Assembly: GCA_902586695.1 (NCBI GenBank)
Contig: CACIIL010000004.1
Location: 1-62,323 of the forward strand
Reading direction: 5' to 3'
DNA from: an uncultured Alphaproteobacteria bacterium
GTDB lineage: Bacteria > Pseudomonadota > Alphaproteobacteria > HIMB59 > GCA-002718135
Length of the DNA: 62,323 nt
The notes under the pieces were generated by a model. That model was not told the DNA's origin and did not search any database. It saw only the letters and a program-made list of their open reading frames with translations. Below are positions 17,299 through 26,883 of the stretch, one piece after another (within the stretch, counting starts at the first letter, position 1; each line of letters starts with the position of its first letter). A program made the translations under genes and the position numbers.

Positions 17299-19039
17299 TA
17301 GAACTTTCCTGCAATTGAAGTTTTTTATAAACTGCAGAATTTTCAATTAGATATTTGTGATCACCCTTATTTTCAATTACACCTTTATCAATTGTATAAA
17401 TAATATCAGCATTTTTTATTGTGCTTAATCTGTGAGCAATAATAATTGTTGTTTTTCCTTTCATTAAAGTATCTAAAGCATCTTGAATTTCTCTTTCAGT
17501 AATATTATCTAAAGATGAAGTGGCTTCATCCATAACTAGAATTGGGGCATTTTTAATTAATGCTCTTGCAATAGCTATGCGTTGTCTCTGTCCACCTGAT
17601 AATTTAATTCCACTTTCCCCCACTATTGTATTTAGTTTATCTGATAGCTCATCTGCAAATTTATTAACTCCAGCTAAATTTGCAATTTCTTTTATTTTAT
17701 TATCATTACAAGACATGTCACCATACCTAATATTATTTGATATACTTTCATTAAATAGAAGTGTTTCTTGAGTAATAAGTGATATATTTTCTCTTAAATC
17801 ATAAAGTGATAGTGATCTTATATCATTATTGTCTATTTTAATATTACCTCTATAGCCTTCATAAAATCTTAATAATAAATTAATTAATGTTGATTTTCCG
17901 CTACCTGACAATCCAACAAATGCAGTTTTTTTACCTGACTCAATTGTTAAATTAATATTATTAAGAACATTTTTTTCTCCATATGAAAAATTAACATTAT
18001 TAAACTCAATATTACCATTTAATTTAATATTTTTTGCTTCATGATGATTTTCTGATTTATCTTTTTTAGTATCAAGCAACAAAAAAATTCTTTCTGCACC
18101 AGCTAAACCTTCTTGCACACTAATATTTAGATTACCTAATGCTTTAACAGGTTGATAAGCTAATAGAAGACTTACAAGAAAACTCATAAACTGGCCTGTG
18201 GTCATACTTTCATTTAAAACAAAAACACCACCTGCGTAAATAGAAACAGCTACAGCTAAACTTCCAATAAATTCCATTAATGGACTTAATCTATTACTTA
18301 CAAAAGCTGATTTGATAAAAAATTTTTTTATATAATTAATATTTTCAAATGCTCGTTTCTTTTCATATTCTTCTTTGTTATATGCTTTAACTTGACGAAT
18401 ACCTTTTATACTTTCAGCTAAGACATTCGAGAATTTTGCAATCTCATTTTGAATTTCATAAGTAATTTTGCGAATACTTTTACCAATTTTTTTAATAGGC
18501 CAAATAGCTAGAGGAAAAGCAAAAAAAGCAAAAATTGTAAGAGACCAACTTTGATAAAACATATTTCCTAATAAGAAAATAATCACCAAAATATCTTTAA
18601 TGACAGCTGTTACAGATTTTACAATTGCTAGACGTAAATAATATGTATCATTAATAAGTCTTGAAATTAAGTTCCCCGATTTAGAGTCATTATAATAAGT
18701 CAAATTAAGGTACATTAATTTTTCAAACATTTGGTTTTGAAGACTTGCAATTACTGAATGAGCCACTTTGCTCATTTGGTATGAGTGAGTATAGGTTGCT
18801 ATACCTTTACAAAGAGTTACAAGAATAATAGCAATAGGAATTAAAAATAACATTTCTTTATTTCCTTTTATTAAGACTTCATCCAAAGCAGGCCTTACAA
18901 GCCAAGCATGCAGACCAGTGGCCCCAGCTGAAATAATCATCATTATTAAAGCCAAAAAAATTTTAAATTTATGACTAATTAAATAATCAAAAATTAATCG
19001 GTTAATTACAGAATTTTTATTTTTATACACTGAGGGCAT
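17288..19039 (-). CDS. msbA: MsbA-like lipid A / phospholipid ABC exporter
   Basis: A 583-residue half-transporter with an N-terminal six-helix membrane domain and a C-terminal nucleotide-binding domain. Walker A FVGLSGSGKST, signature KLSGGQRQR, Walker B ILVMDEATSSLD and the switch histidine in IIAHRLST are all intact, so it should act as an ATP-driven homodimeric flippase. The MsbA assignment rests on its place among lipid A genes and the Ala-rich IRQVKAYNKE coupling region; general type I exporters look similar. Starts one base after the ubiA stop. Confidence 0.88.
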   Translation of the reverse strand: MPSVYKNKNSVINRLIFDYLISHKFKIFLALIMMIISAGATGLHAWLVRPALDEVLIKGNKEMLFLIPIAIILVTLCKGIATYTHSYQMSKVAHSVIASLQNQMFEKLMYLNLTYYNDSKSGNLISRLINDTYYLRLAIVKSVTAVIKDILVIIFLLGNMFYQSWSLTIFAFFAFPLAIWPIKKIGKSIRKITYEIQNEIAKFSNVLAESIKGIRQVKAYNKEEYEKKRAFENINYIKKFFIKSAFVSNRLSPLMEFIGSLAVAVSIYAGGVFVLNESMTTGQFMSFLVSLLLAYQPVKALGNLNISVQEGLAGAERIFLLLDTKKDKSENHHEAKNIKLNGNIEFNNVNFSYGEKNVLNNINLTIESGKKTAFVGLSGSGKSTLINLLLRFYEGYRGNIKIDNNDIRSLSLYDLRENISLITQETLLFNESISNNIRYGDMSCNDNKIKEIANLAGVNKFADELSDKLNTIVGESGIKLSGGQRQRIAIARALIKNAPILVMDEATSSLDNITEREIQDALDTLMKGKTTIIIAHRLSTIKNADIIYTIDKGVIENKGDHKYLIENSAVYKKLQLQESSNED

Positions 19040-19903
19040 TTAAAAAAATAATAAATATAAAAAAATGACACCACCCAATAAATTATTTTTTCGAAAATAA
19101 TAATTTGAACTCTGAGCTGAGTTTGGTTTCCATTTATTTATAAGTATGTTTATACCAATAAGTATTAAGATTATCACGCCTAAACTAACTAGACTTTCTG
19201 AGGATTTCCAGGATAAATAACTTATTAGTATTATCATAAAAAAATAGCAAAATCTTACGAATAGTTTACCTTTTTCTCCAAAAAGCACAGCTGTAGATTT
19301 TACATTATTCCTAATATCATCATATCTATCTTGATAAGCATATATAGTATCGTAGCTTAATGTCCAAAAGATGCAGGCTAAGTAAAGTAAAAAATAATCA
19401 AACTTTATCCAACCATATAACTCAACTGAACTAATAAAAACTCCCCAACTAAAAGCTATACCAAGAAAAAGTTGAGGCCAATATGTAATTCTTTTCATTA
19501 ATGGATAAAGAACAATAATAGGGAGGCTGCATAAACCTATAATTATACTTAATATGGAAAATTGTATTAAAACTATAAAACTAAGAAAAAGTAAAACACA
19601 GACAAAAATATATGCACTTAAAATATTAATTTTGTTTGAAGCAAGTGGTCGGTTATAAGTTCGTTTTACTTGTTTATCAATTTTAATATCAATTATATCA
19701 TTTATAATACATCCAACACTTCTCATTAAAAATGATCCTACAAAAAATAAAAAATATAAATAAATTAAATCATAATAATATTTATTAGAATAAGCTAATC
19801 CAAACCAACAAGGCCACATTAATAATAAAAAACCTATTGGTTTATTAAACCTAATTAAATCAAGAAAATAAAAAAATTTTATAGGGATAAATTTATCCAA
19901 CAT
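19040..19903 (-). CDS. ubiA: 4-hydroxybenzoate polyprenyltransferase
   Basis: A 287-residue integral membrane prenyltransferase of ubiquinone synthesis, transferring a polyprenyl chain to 4-hydroxybenzoate. The first aspartate-rich motif is NDIIDIKIDKQ (D69, D72, D76), followed by NRPLAS; the second is AYQDRYDDIRNNVKSTAVLFG, which distinguishes UbiA from heme O and chlorophyll synthases. Several hydrophobic helices fill the rest. It is the first gene of the minus-strand operon, facing a 153-bp spacer shared with the divergent DUF6494 gene. Confidence 0.95.
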   Translation of the reverse strand: MLDKFIPIKFFYFLDLIRFNKPIGFLLLMWPCWFGLAYSNKYYYDLIYLYFLFFVGSFLMRSVGCIINDIIDIKIDKQVKRTYNRPLASNKINILSAYIFVCVLLFLSFIVLIQFSILSIIIGLCSLPIIVLYPLMKRITYWPQLFLGIAFSWGVFISSVELYGWIKFDYFLLYLACIFWTLSYDTIYAYQDRYDDIRNNVKSTAVLFGEKGKLFVRFCYFFMIILISYLSWKSSESLVSLGVIILILIGINILINKWKPNSAQSSNYYFRKNNLLGGVIFLYLLFF

Positions 19904-20056
19904 ATTAATAGTTCTGACTGCCGATATAATAAAAAAAATCTGTTATAATAAAAAGTTAATTTCTACTATAATTATTTAATTAAAATCAGCATTTTTATCT
20001 AAATTTACTGTTTTTATTGTTTTTACAAAGTTAATTAATTAGCATAGAATAATTAT
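19904..20056. other. Intergenic spacer between divergent ubiA and DUF6494 genes
   Basis: Very AT-rich stretch of 153 bp with no ORF or RNA gene seen. It must hold the promoters of both divergent units. A good plus-strand candidate is listed separately; on the minus strand only poor matches were seen. Confidence 0.6.
20022..20050 (+). promoter_or_regulatory. Candidate sigma70-type promoter for DUF6494 gene
   Basis: TTTACA (20022-20027) and TAGAAT (20045-20050) are separated by 17 bp. A start site 6-7 bases after the -10 would fall at or next to the ATG at 20057, which would make a leaderless mRNA; no Shine-Dalgarno sequence is visible before that ATG. Prediction from pattern only. Confidence 0.45.
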
Positions 20057-20263
20057 ATGAATGAAGAAAATTTAAATTTAGAAATTAGAAAATTTTTAAA
20101 AAAAGTAGGGATTACATCGCAAAAAGTTATAGAAAACTATATAATTACATCTGTAGAAAAAGGTAATTTAAAAAACAATGATGAAGTTGAGATTGAAATG
20201 AAAATGACTCTTAAAGATCAAAATATTCAGCATATAATTTCAGATAAAATAAAAATTGAATAA
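20057..20263 (+). CDS. DUF6494 family small protein
   Basis: A 68-residue soluble protein beginning MNEENLNLEIRKFLKKVGI, which I recognise as the N-terminal signature of the DUF6494 family found widely in alphaproteobacteria. The C-terminal half (VEIEMKMTLKDQNIQHIISDKIKIE) looks like beta strands. The function is unknown. It has its own promoter candidate and is followed by a possible 31-residue membrane peptide and the convergent M16 peptidase gene. Confidence 0.75.
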   Translation: MNEENLNLEIRKFLKKVGITSQKVIENYIITSVEKGNLKNNDEVEIEMKMTLKDQNIQHIISDKIKIE

Positions 20264-20278
20264 TTTAATTAAAAATTA

Positions 20279-20374
20279 ATGAAATTCCCACTTAAAGAAA
20301 TTATTGCATTTTTTATATTAGCTATTTTAATATTTATAGGCCTATCTGTTTTTTGGACAATACTTTCAATATAA
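20279..20374 (+). CDS. Possible 31-residue single-span membrane peptide
   Basis: A short ORF reading MKFPLKEIIAFFILAILIFI and continuing GLSVFWTILSI. It has two lysines before a single hydrophobic helix, so it would be an inner-membrane peptide with the C-terminus outside. It starts 16 bp after the DUF6494 gene on the same strand and ends 8 bp before the convergent M16 gene, filling the gap exactly. There is no clear ribosome binding site. It could be chance, as AT-rich sequence readily encodes hydrophobic stretches. Confidence 0.4.
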   Translation: MKFPLKEIIAFFILAILIFIGLSVFWTILSI

Positions 20375-20381
20375 TTTTATA

Positions 20382-21635
20382 TTAGTTTAGTCTTGATTGG
20401 ATTTTATCAAGAGTCTCAAGTTTTTTAATTGGACCAATACTTGAAATTGTCATAGGTCGCGAAACAATCATTTGAGCTATTTTTTTTACTGAGTCTGCAT
20501 TAACCTTTTCAATTTTGTTTAAGATTTCAGATGGTTCTATTACACGATTAAAAACTAATAATTGTCTTGCTGCACTTTCACAGCGACGAAAAGCACTTTC
20601 TCTTCCCATCATTAAACTTGCTTTCAACTGAGCTTTTCCTCTAGCAATTTCTTGTTCATAAACAGAAGTTGGACTGGTATTTAATTGATCACATAAAACA
20701 GGGATTAGTTCTGTTATTTGATTTTCTCCTGTACCACAATAAATACCAAAAATCCCAGTATCAGTGTAAGAAGTACTAAAAGAAGAAATACCATAAACTA
20801 ATCCTCTTTTTTCTCTAATTTCTTGAAACAATCTTGAGGACATACCACCACCTAAAAGTGAAGAATAAACAAGAAGAGAATAATAATCATCATTGTGATA
20901 ATTTATCCCTTCAAAACCGAGTAACAAATGAATTTGTTCTAGTTTTTTTTCTTCGCGATATTCTCCAGAATTATAATTTGCTTTAACTCGATTATTTCTA
21001 GTGCCATTAGGTAAATTAGTGCAAACTTTTTTTATACTTTTTACAAAGTTAGAATGATCAACTTTCCCAGCGGCACTGATAATCATTTTTTTTGGATTAT
21101 AATGTGAGTTCATAAAGTCTTTTACTTGTGTTCTTGTAATATTTTTAATTATATCTGTTTTACCTAAAATTGACCTTCCCATTGGTTGATTAGGATAGGC
21201 TTTATCTTGCCAATAATCAAAAATCATATCATCGGGAGTATCAAGATACATACCTATTTCTTGAATAATAACACCTCTTTCTCGATTTAATTCGTCTTCT
21301 TGAAAAGTAGAATTTTGAAGAATATCAGTTAATATATCAATTCCATATGGAAGGTCATCTGCCAGTAACTTAACATAATACGCTGTGATTTCTTTAGAGG
21401 TATAAGCATTTATATCCCCCCCAACATTTTCAATTGTTTCTGCAATTTGTAATGCTGATTTTGTTTTAGTACCTTTAAATGCCATATGTTCCAAAAGGTG
21501 AGCGACTCCATTAACATTTTCTTCTTCATCTCTTCCACCAACAAAATTCCATATACCCATTGATACAGTTTCTAAACCAGGCATATTTTGTGTTACAATA
21601 CGTAGACCATTATCAAGAGTTGTAATTTGATGCAT
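20382..21635 (-). CDS. M16 family zinc peptidase (processing-peptidase-like)
   Basis: A 417-residue pitrilysin/M16 metallopeptidase related to the mitochondrial processing peptidase beta subunit. The inverted zinc motif is HLLEH (H46, E49, H50) in GVAHLLEHMAFKGT, with the distal glutamate expected near ENVGGDINAYTSKE, and the glycine-rich GGGMSSRLFQEIREKRGLVY region. No signal peptide is visible, so it is probably cytoplasmic. It follows thrC by 2 bp; thrC-M16 is a conserved alphaproteobacterial pair and also occurs in SAR11. Confidence 0.9.
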   Translation of the reverse strand: MHQITTLDNGLRIVTQNMPGLETVSMGIWNFVGGRDEEENVNGVAHLLEHMAFKGTKTKSALQIAETIENVGGDINAYTSKEITAYYVKLLADDLPYGIDILTDILQNSTFQEDELNRERGVIIQEIGMYLDTPDDMIFDYWQDKAYPNQPMGRSILGKTDIIKNITRTQVKDFMNSHYNPKKMIISAAGKVDHSNFVKSIKKVCTNLPNGTRNNRVKANYNSGEYREEKKLEQIHLLLGFEGINYHNDDYYSLLVYSSLLGGGMSSRLFQEIREKRGLVYGISSFSTSYTDTGIFGIYCGTGENQITELIPVLCDQLNTSPTSVYEQEIARGKAQLKASLMMGRESAFRRCESAARQLLVFNRVIEPSEILNKIEKVNADSVKKIAQMIVSRPMTISSIGPIKKLETLDKIQSRLN

Positions 21636-21637
21636 AT

Positions 21638-23005
21638 TTAAATTAATTTTAATATATTTGATTTAACTAATTCTTTTTTATTTTCTAATATAGTCATCTT
21701 TTCTTCTTTATCAAAAATTTTTTTAAGATCTTGAGGAACAGGAGGTTCCTTATTTATAGCATCAAATATTGCATTTTTAAATTTAGCAGGATGGGCACAT
21801 GCCAAACTAATATTTGCAACATTAGTATTTAGTTTACTTAATATATTTAACCCAGTTGCAGTGTGTGGGTCAGACAAATAATTATATTTATTGTAGAATT
21901 CTTTGATAGTTTGTAATACCTCTGAATCAGTAACAGAATGAGTATTATATATTGATTGTATATTTTTAAGTATATTTTGAGGTATAGTCACTTCATTGTT
22001 TTTAGAAAAAGATCTCATTAAATCATTTAAAAAATTGCTATCTCTATCTGAACTCTCAAATAATTGACGCTCAAAGTTACTAGAAATTTGTATATCCATA
22101 CTAGGACTATAAGTTTGTTTAACTTTAAGAATTTTCATTTCGCCAGTTTTTATTGAGCGATTTAAAATATCATTTTCATTTGTTACTATATGAAGTTCAT
22201 TTATTGGAAGACCCATATATTTTGCCACTCTAGCAGAAAAAATATTTCCAAAATTTCCTGAAGGAACAATAAAATTAACTTTTTCCTTATTTAATTGCAA
22301 ATAAGACCAAAAATAATAAACTGTTTGTGCAATAATTCTTATCCAATTAATTGAGTTTATTGCAGTTAAAGAAGTTTTTGATTGAATTTCTTCATCAACA
22401 AAAAGTTCTTTTACGATTCTTTGACAATCATCAAAATTACCTTCAATTGCAAAATTATGTATATTAGTTTCTTCTATTGTTGTCATTTGACGACGCTGTA
22501 CTTCAGATACGTTATTGTGAGGGTGCAATATAAAAACTTCAATATCATCTTTTCCTTTAAAAGCATTTATTGCTGCTGAACCCGTATCTCCAGATGTTGC
22601 ACCTAAAACAGTAATTTTCTTTTTTCTTTTTGTGAGAAGATAAGAAAATAAATTCCCTAAGAATTGTAAAGCATAATCTTTAAATGCAAAAGTAGGTCCG
22701 TAAAAAAGCTCTAATACATATTTATTTTTATCAATATTTACAACAGGTGCAATTTTATTATGATCAAAATTTTTATATGCTTCATTAATAATAAATTTTA
22801 AATCAGAATCTGGGACATCATCTTTTATGTATGGAAAAATAATAGAATGAGCAACTTCTTGATAAGATTTGCCTGCTAAATTTTTTAAAGATATAGTTGG
22901 CCACTCAGATGGCAAAAATAATCCTCCATCTTTTGATAATCCTCTAAAAAGAATATTTAAAAAAGACTCTTTAAGTTGATTGTTACGCGTACTTAAATAA
23001 TGCAC
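21638..23005 (-). CDS. thrC: Threonine synthase
   Basis: A 455-residue PLP enzyme converting O-phosphohomoserine to threonine. The PLP lysine is K109 in YGPTFAFKDYALQFLG, and the phosphate-binding ATSGDTGSAA and VPSGNFGNIF motifs are intact. The length fits the long (class I) bacterial form. Homoserine kinase (thrB) is elsewhere in this window at 45.3-46.3 kb, so the two last steps of threonine synthesis are both present but not in one operon. Confidence 0.95.
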   Translation of the reverse strand: MHYLSTRNNQLKESFLNILFRGLSKDGGLFLPSEWPTISLKNLAGKSYQEVAHSIIFPYIKDDVPDSDLKFIINEAYKNFDHNKIAPVVNIDKNKYVLELFYGPTFAFKDYALQFLGNLFSYLLTKRKKKITVLGATSGDTGSAAINAFKGKDDIEVFILHPHNNVSEVQRRQMTTIEETNIHNFAIEGNFDDCQRIVKELFVDEEIQSKTSLTAINSINWIRIIAQTVYYFWSYLQLNKEKVNFIVPSGNFGNIFSARVAKYMGLPINELHIVTNENDILNRSIKTGEMKILKVKQTYSPSMDIQISSNFERQLFESSDRDSNFLNDLMRSFSKNNEVTIPQNILKNIQSIYNTHSVTDSEVLQTIKEFYNKYNYLSDPHTATGLNILSKLNTNVANISLACAHPAKFKNAIFDAINKEPPVPQDLKKIFDKEEKMTILENKKELVKSNILKLI

Positions 23006-23032
23006 TTTTCTCCTAATTAAAATTTTAAAAGT

Positions 23033-23572
23033 TTAACTTTTATATTCTGAAAACTCGTATGTGAATACTAGATCTTTTAAATCATTAAAATAAAAGTCTG
23101 AATCAAGACTGGGATCAATGTAGAAAATCATGGTAAATATCTGACTTTCTCCAGATTTAAGTGTTTGTTCAGTAAAACAAAAACATTCGGTTTTTATTAA
23201 ATATACTTGGACTGCTTCAGGATCTACAAAAAAATTTGCTGTTGAAGTGATAGTTTTATTTGATAAATTTGTACCCTTATATTTAATTAAATTATTTTCC
23301 CCAATTTTTACTTCTAAATTTTCTTTTAATGGTTCAAATTCCCAATTTAAAGATTGGTCAACTTTTGCAACCAATTGAATGTTAATTGTTCTATCTAGTA
23401 TAGCAGAGGATTTTGCTTCAGGGTTAATAATTATTTGCCCTTTTACAAATTCGTTATTACTTACATTGCCTTTACTTAAATATTTATATGTAGGAATCGC
23501 AAATAATAAAATACATAAAATTAAAAAAATATTGATTGCAATAATTATAAAAAATTTTTTTTTATATTGCAC
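23033..23572 (-). CDS. ctaG: Cytochrome c oxidase copper-assembly protein CtaG/Cox11
   Basis: A 179-residue protein with one N-terminal membrane anchor and a periplasmic immunoglobulin-like domain that delivers copper to the CuB site of subunit I. The copper-binding pair is CFCF (C130, C132) in KTECFCFTEQTLKSGE. It lies directly upstream of thrC on the minus strand, the canonical alphaproteobacterial arrangement, but the oxidase structural genes are in a separate, oppositely oriented operon from 24.2 kb. SURF1 was not seen. Confidence 0.93.
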   Translation of the reverse strand: MQYKKKFFIIIAINIFLILCILLFAIPTYKYLSKGNVSNNEFVKGQIIINPEAKSSAILDRTINIQLVAKVDQSLNWEFEPLKENLEVKIGENNLIKYKGTNLSNKTITSTANFFVDPEAVQVYLIKTECFCFTEQTLKSGESQIFTMIFYIDPSLDSDFYFNDLKDLVFTYEFSEYKS

Positions 23573-23587
23573 AATTTTTAGTTAATC

Positions 23588-24019
23588 TTATCCTTCAATT
23601 TCAGCAATAAGTGGTTGTGCTATTTTTTTTGATTTACCAATAAATTTAACTTTTTTAATTGATTCCAAGTTAGATAAATCATCTCCTACAATTACAAAAC
23701 CAATCATACCCATGGATTTGTGTGGAGTGCACCAATAAGCATATATTCCTGGTATAGTAAAAGTATACTCTGCATCTGCAGAAACTTTAGATTTAAATTT
23801 ATCTACTCCATCTGGAACTCCGTTCTTCTTAATAAATTCTACATTATGTCCTTTATCAACAGATTTCCAAAAGACAGTATCGCCTACATCTACCCTAACA
23901 ATTTCTTGACTAAAAACCATACTTCTGTCCTCACCCTTGTTGAGCATATCAATTGTTGTGTCCTCAGCTAATGCTGAATATGAAAATAATAAACTTAATA
24001 AAATAACGAAAAGTTTCAT
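23588..24019 (-). CDS. Pseudoazurin (type 1 copper protein)
   Basis: A 143-residue periplasmic blue copper protein. A signal peptide ends about FSYSALA (residue 18). The copper ligands are H58 in KGHNVEF, and C97, H100 and M105 in WCTPHKSMGM, matching the pseudoazurin spacing. It is a soluble electron carrier and may donate electrons to the adjacent oxidase or to a reductase elsewhere; that use is inference. It is the first gene of a ctaG-thrC-M16 minus-strand group and is divergent from coxB. Confidence 0.9.
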   Translation of the reverse strand: MKLFVILLSLLFSYSALAEDTTIDMLNKGEDRSMVFSQEIVRVDVGDTVFWKSVDKGHNVEFIKKNGVPDGVDKFKSKVSADAEYTFTIPGIYAYWCTPHKSMGMIGFVIVGDDLSNLESIKKVKFIGKSKKIAQPLIAEIEG

Positions 24020-24234
24020 AAATTTTGCCCTTTTTTAAAAATAAAATAATTATACTAATTATATATGGATTAAAATAAGCAAATCAAAAAAAATTAAAAA
24101 TTAGTAGTAAAAAATAGACTAAAAGTCGCACTTCAATATCTTTATAGAAAAGCTATCAATTCTATTAGGTTTTTTTTTATTTTTTAATAAAATTAGTTTG
24201 ATTCCTTATAATATTCTATTATGTAGTTCCCTAA
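24020..24234. promoter_or_regulatory. Divergent spacer between pseudoazurin and coxB
   Basis: 215 bp, very AT-rich, without an ORF or RNA gene that I can support. It must carry promoters for the pseudoazurin group and the cox operon. A TATAAT hexamer occurs at 24207-24212, 23 bp before the coxB ATG, but no convincing -35 box is found 16-18 bp upstream, so the promoter is only suggested. Confidence 0.4.
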
Positions 24235-25080
24235 ATGATAGTAGCGGTTTTAGTTGTATTAGTTACCCTAGGCTCAGTCGCCTTTCATATGTGGTCCCCA
24301 TGGTGGTGGAGTGAAATTGCTTCAAATTGGGTTGGTATGGATGACACAATCATTCTTACCTTTTGGATAACAGGGGCAGTTTTTGTAGCGATAGGTCTAT
24401 TCATGGCATATTGTATTTGGAAATACAAATATAATAAAGATAAAAGAGCTGATTACGAACCTGAAAATTCAAAACTAGAATGGGCCCTTACTATTATTAC
24501 TACAATCGGTGTTATAGCGTTATTAGCTCCTGGTCTTATTGTTTGGAAAAATTTTGTTACTGTTCCAAAGGGCGCTTATGAGATAGAAGTTGTAGGTCAG
24601 CAATGGTATTGGATGTATCGATTACCAGGTAAAGATGGAGTATTGGGTACCACTGATATTAAAAATATAAATGATGATAATCCTTTTGGTTTAAATACTG
24701 ATGATCCTCACAGTGTTGATGATATCTTAATAGATGCGGATGATTTGCATATATTAAAAGATCAAACTCTAAAATTAAATTTACGTGCATTAGATGTTTT
24801 ACATGATTTTTATGTGCCTCAATTCAGAGCAAAAATGGATATGGTCCCAGGAATGATAACTTATTATTGGTTTACCCCAATTAAAACGGGAACTTTTGAA
24901 ATTTTATGTGCGGAATATTGTGGAACAGGACATTATTCAATGTTGGGTTACGTGATTGTAGATGAAGAAGAAGATTATAATGAGTGGTTAAGTGAACAAA
25001 TGACTTTTGAAGAAACATTAGCTAGTAATGGTAAAAGTGATTTGATAAAAATAGCTTTAAATAAAAAAAATGATTTATAA
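24235..25080 (+). CDS. coxB: Cytochrome c oxidase subunit II
   Basis: A 281-residue subunit with an N-terminal hydrophobic segment, two membrane helices and a periplasmic cupredoxin domain. The CuA ligands are complete: H190 in LDVLHDFYVP, then C225, E227, C229, H233 and M236 in CAEYCGTGHYSM. The aromatic electron-entry patch QQWYWMY is present (122-128). No haem c domain is fused, so an external carrier is needed. First gene of the plus-strand oxidase operon, with coxA 12 bp downstream behind a GGGAG ribosome binding site. Confidence 0.95.
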   Translation: MIVAVLVVLVTLGSVAFHMWSPWWWSEIASNWVGMDDTIILTFWITGAVFVAIGLFMAYCIWKYKYNKDKRADYEPENSKLEWALTIITTIGVIALLAPGLIVWKNFVTVPKGAYEIEVVGQQWYWMYRLPGKDGVLGTTDIKNINDDNPFGLNTDDPHSVDDILIDADDLHILKDQTLKLNLRALDVLHDFYVPQFRAKMDMVPGMITYYWFTPIKTGTFEILCAEYCGTGHYSMLGYVIVDEEEDYNEWLSEQMTFEETLASNGKSDLIKIALNKKNDL

Positions 25081-25092
25081 GGGAGATGTATA

Positions 25093-26883
25093 ATGGCTGC
25101 TGATAGTTATGATGATGTTGCAAAGAATAAAGATTCAATTCCTTCACTAGAAGTACCGCCACAAGATCTTTATCATGCTAAAAGTTGGTGGACTAAATAT
25201 ATTTTCTGTCAGGATGCTAAAGTAATTGGCATTCAATATGCATTAACTGCAGTTGCTATTGGTATGGTAGGCCTAGTTTCTTCATGGTTAATGAGAATGC
25301 AGATAGCATTCCCAGGTGTAATTCCTATGGAAGCTGGCGCGTATTATCAGCTTGTCACAATGCATGGAATGATAATGGTTGTATATCTTCTAACAGCATT
25401 ATTTTTAGGAGGTTTTGGTAATTTTCTTATTCCTTTAATGGTAGGAGCACGTGATATGGTATTCCCGTATGTAAACATGGTAAGTTTCTGGGTATTTTTC
25501 TTGGCAGTAATAATTTTAGCTGCAAGTTATTTTGTCCCCGGAGGTCCTACTGGTGCAGGTTGGACGTTATATCCACCCCAAGCCATAACATCAGGTACGC
25601 CTGGTGGTGATGGTTTAGGCATTGTGCTCATGTTAGTATCACTGGCTGTTTTTGTTATTGGTTTCACAATGGGTGGATTAAATTATGTAATCACTATTTT
25701 ACAAGCCCGCACAAGAGGAATGACCTTAATGAGACTTCCCTTAACAGTATGGGGTATTTTTACAGCAACTGTTTTAGCATTATTTGCCTTCCCCGCTCTT
25801 TTTGTTGCAGGTATAATGATGACTCTTGATAATATGCTTGGTACTAGTTTTTTTATGCCAGCTATTGTTGAATTTGGTGAACGCCTAACTTACGATGGTG
25901 GAAGCCCAATACTTTTTCAACATCTTTTTTGGTTTTTTGGCCATCCTGAAGTTTATATTGTTGCTCTTCCAGCCTTTGGTATTGTTTCAGATTTAATCTC
26001 TGTACATGCCCGAAAAAATATTTTTGGATATCGCATGATGGTTTGGGCAATCGTCGTTATTGGAGCTTTAAGTTTTATCGTTTGGGCGCATCATATGTAT
26101 GTAGCTGGAATGAATCCTTGGTTTGGCTTTTTCTTTGCTACCACAACTTTAATCATTGCAGTTCCAACCGCAATTAAAGTTTATAACTGGGTTCTTACTC
26201 TTTGGAGAGGAAATATTAAACTAACAATCCCAATGTTATTCGCCATAGCTTTTATTATAACTTTTGTTAATGGTGGATTAACAGGATTATTTTTAGGTAA
26301 TGTAGCTGTTGATGTACCATTATCAGATACCTATTTTGTTGTAGCTCATTTTCATATGGTAATGGGGATAGCTCCTGTTTTAGTTATACTAGGTTCAATT
26401 TATCATTGGTTCCCTTTGATTACTGGTCGTTTTCTTAATGAAAGACTTGGAAGAATTCATTTCTGGGTAACTTTTATTGGATCTTATTCTATTTATTTCC
26501 CTATGCATTATTTAGGCTTTATGGGAGTGACCAGAAGATATTTTGAAGTTTTTGAAGGTGATAATTTTACTTATTCTATCATTGGAATTAACCAATTTAT
26601 AACTGTTGCAGCTTTAATTACTGGTGCAGTACAATTCTTATTTTTTTATAATATTATTGTAAGTTCTAAATTTGGTAAAAAGGCAGGAAAAAATCCTTGG
26701 AAAGCTTGTTCTTTAGAATGGCAAACTCCAGATGTCCCTCCAACTCATGGCAATTTTGGAAAAGAATTACCTGTCGTTTACAGATGGGCATATGATTATA
26801 GTGTTCCTGGTGCAGATAAAGATTATATTACACAAGATACTCCACCGAGTGCTGTTGCAAATGCCAAGGCTGAACAAACATGA
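25093..26883 (+). CDS. coxA: Cytochrome c oxidase subunit I
   Basis: A 596-residue catalytic subunit with twelve or more membrane helices. The haem and CuB ligands are visible: HGMIMV (low-spin haem), GHPEVYIVALPAFG with the CuB histidine, cross-linked tyrosine and proton-channel glutamate, WAHHMYVAG with two CuB histidines, and VVAHFHMVMG with both haem histidines. The HPEVY glutamate places it in the A1 type of haem-copper oxidases. The N-terminal 30 residues before the first helix are longer than usual. The ATGA overlap at its end couples it to the first COX3 gene. Confidence 0.96.
   Translation: MAADSYDDVAKNKDSIPSLEVPPQDLYHAKSWWTKYIFCQDAKVIGIQYALTAVAIGMVGLVSSWLMRMQIAFPGVIPMEAGAYYQLVTMHGMIMVVYLLTALFLGGFGNFLIPLMVGARDMVFPYVNMVSFWVFFLAVIILAASYFVPGGPTGAGWTLYPPQAITSGTPGGDGLGIVLMLVSLAVFVIGFTMGGLNYVITILQARTRGMTLMRLPLTVWGIFTATVLALFAFPALFVAGIMMTLDNMLGTSFFMPAIVEFGERLTYDGGSPILFQHLFWFFGHPEVYIVALPAFGIVSDLISVHARKNIFGYRMMVWAIVVIGALSFIVWAHHMYVAGMNPWFGFFFATTTLIIAVPTAIKVYNWVLTLWRGNIKLTIPMLFAIAFIITFVNGGLTGLFLGNVAVDVPLSDTYFVVAHFHMVMGIAPVLVILGSIYHWFPLITGRFLNERLGRIHFWVTFIGSYSIYFPMHYLGFMGVTRRYFEVFEGDNFTYSIIGINQFITVAALITGAVQFLFFYNIIVSSKFGKKAGKNPWKACSLEWQTPDVPPTHGNFGKELPVVYRWAYDYSVPGADKDYITQDTPPSAVANAKAEQT

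Noticed and set aside
24181-24235. TATAAT before coxB as a defined promoter
   Set aside because: The hexamer at 24207-24212 has no acceptable -35 partner at 16-18 bp, and such hexamers are frequent by chance in DNA this AT-rich.
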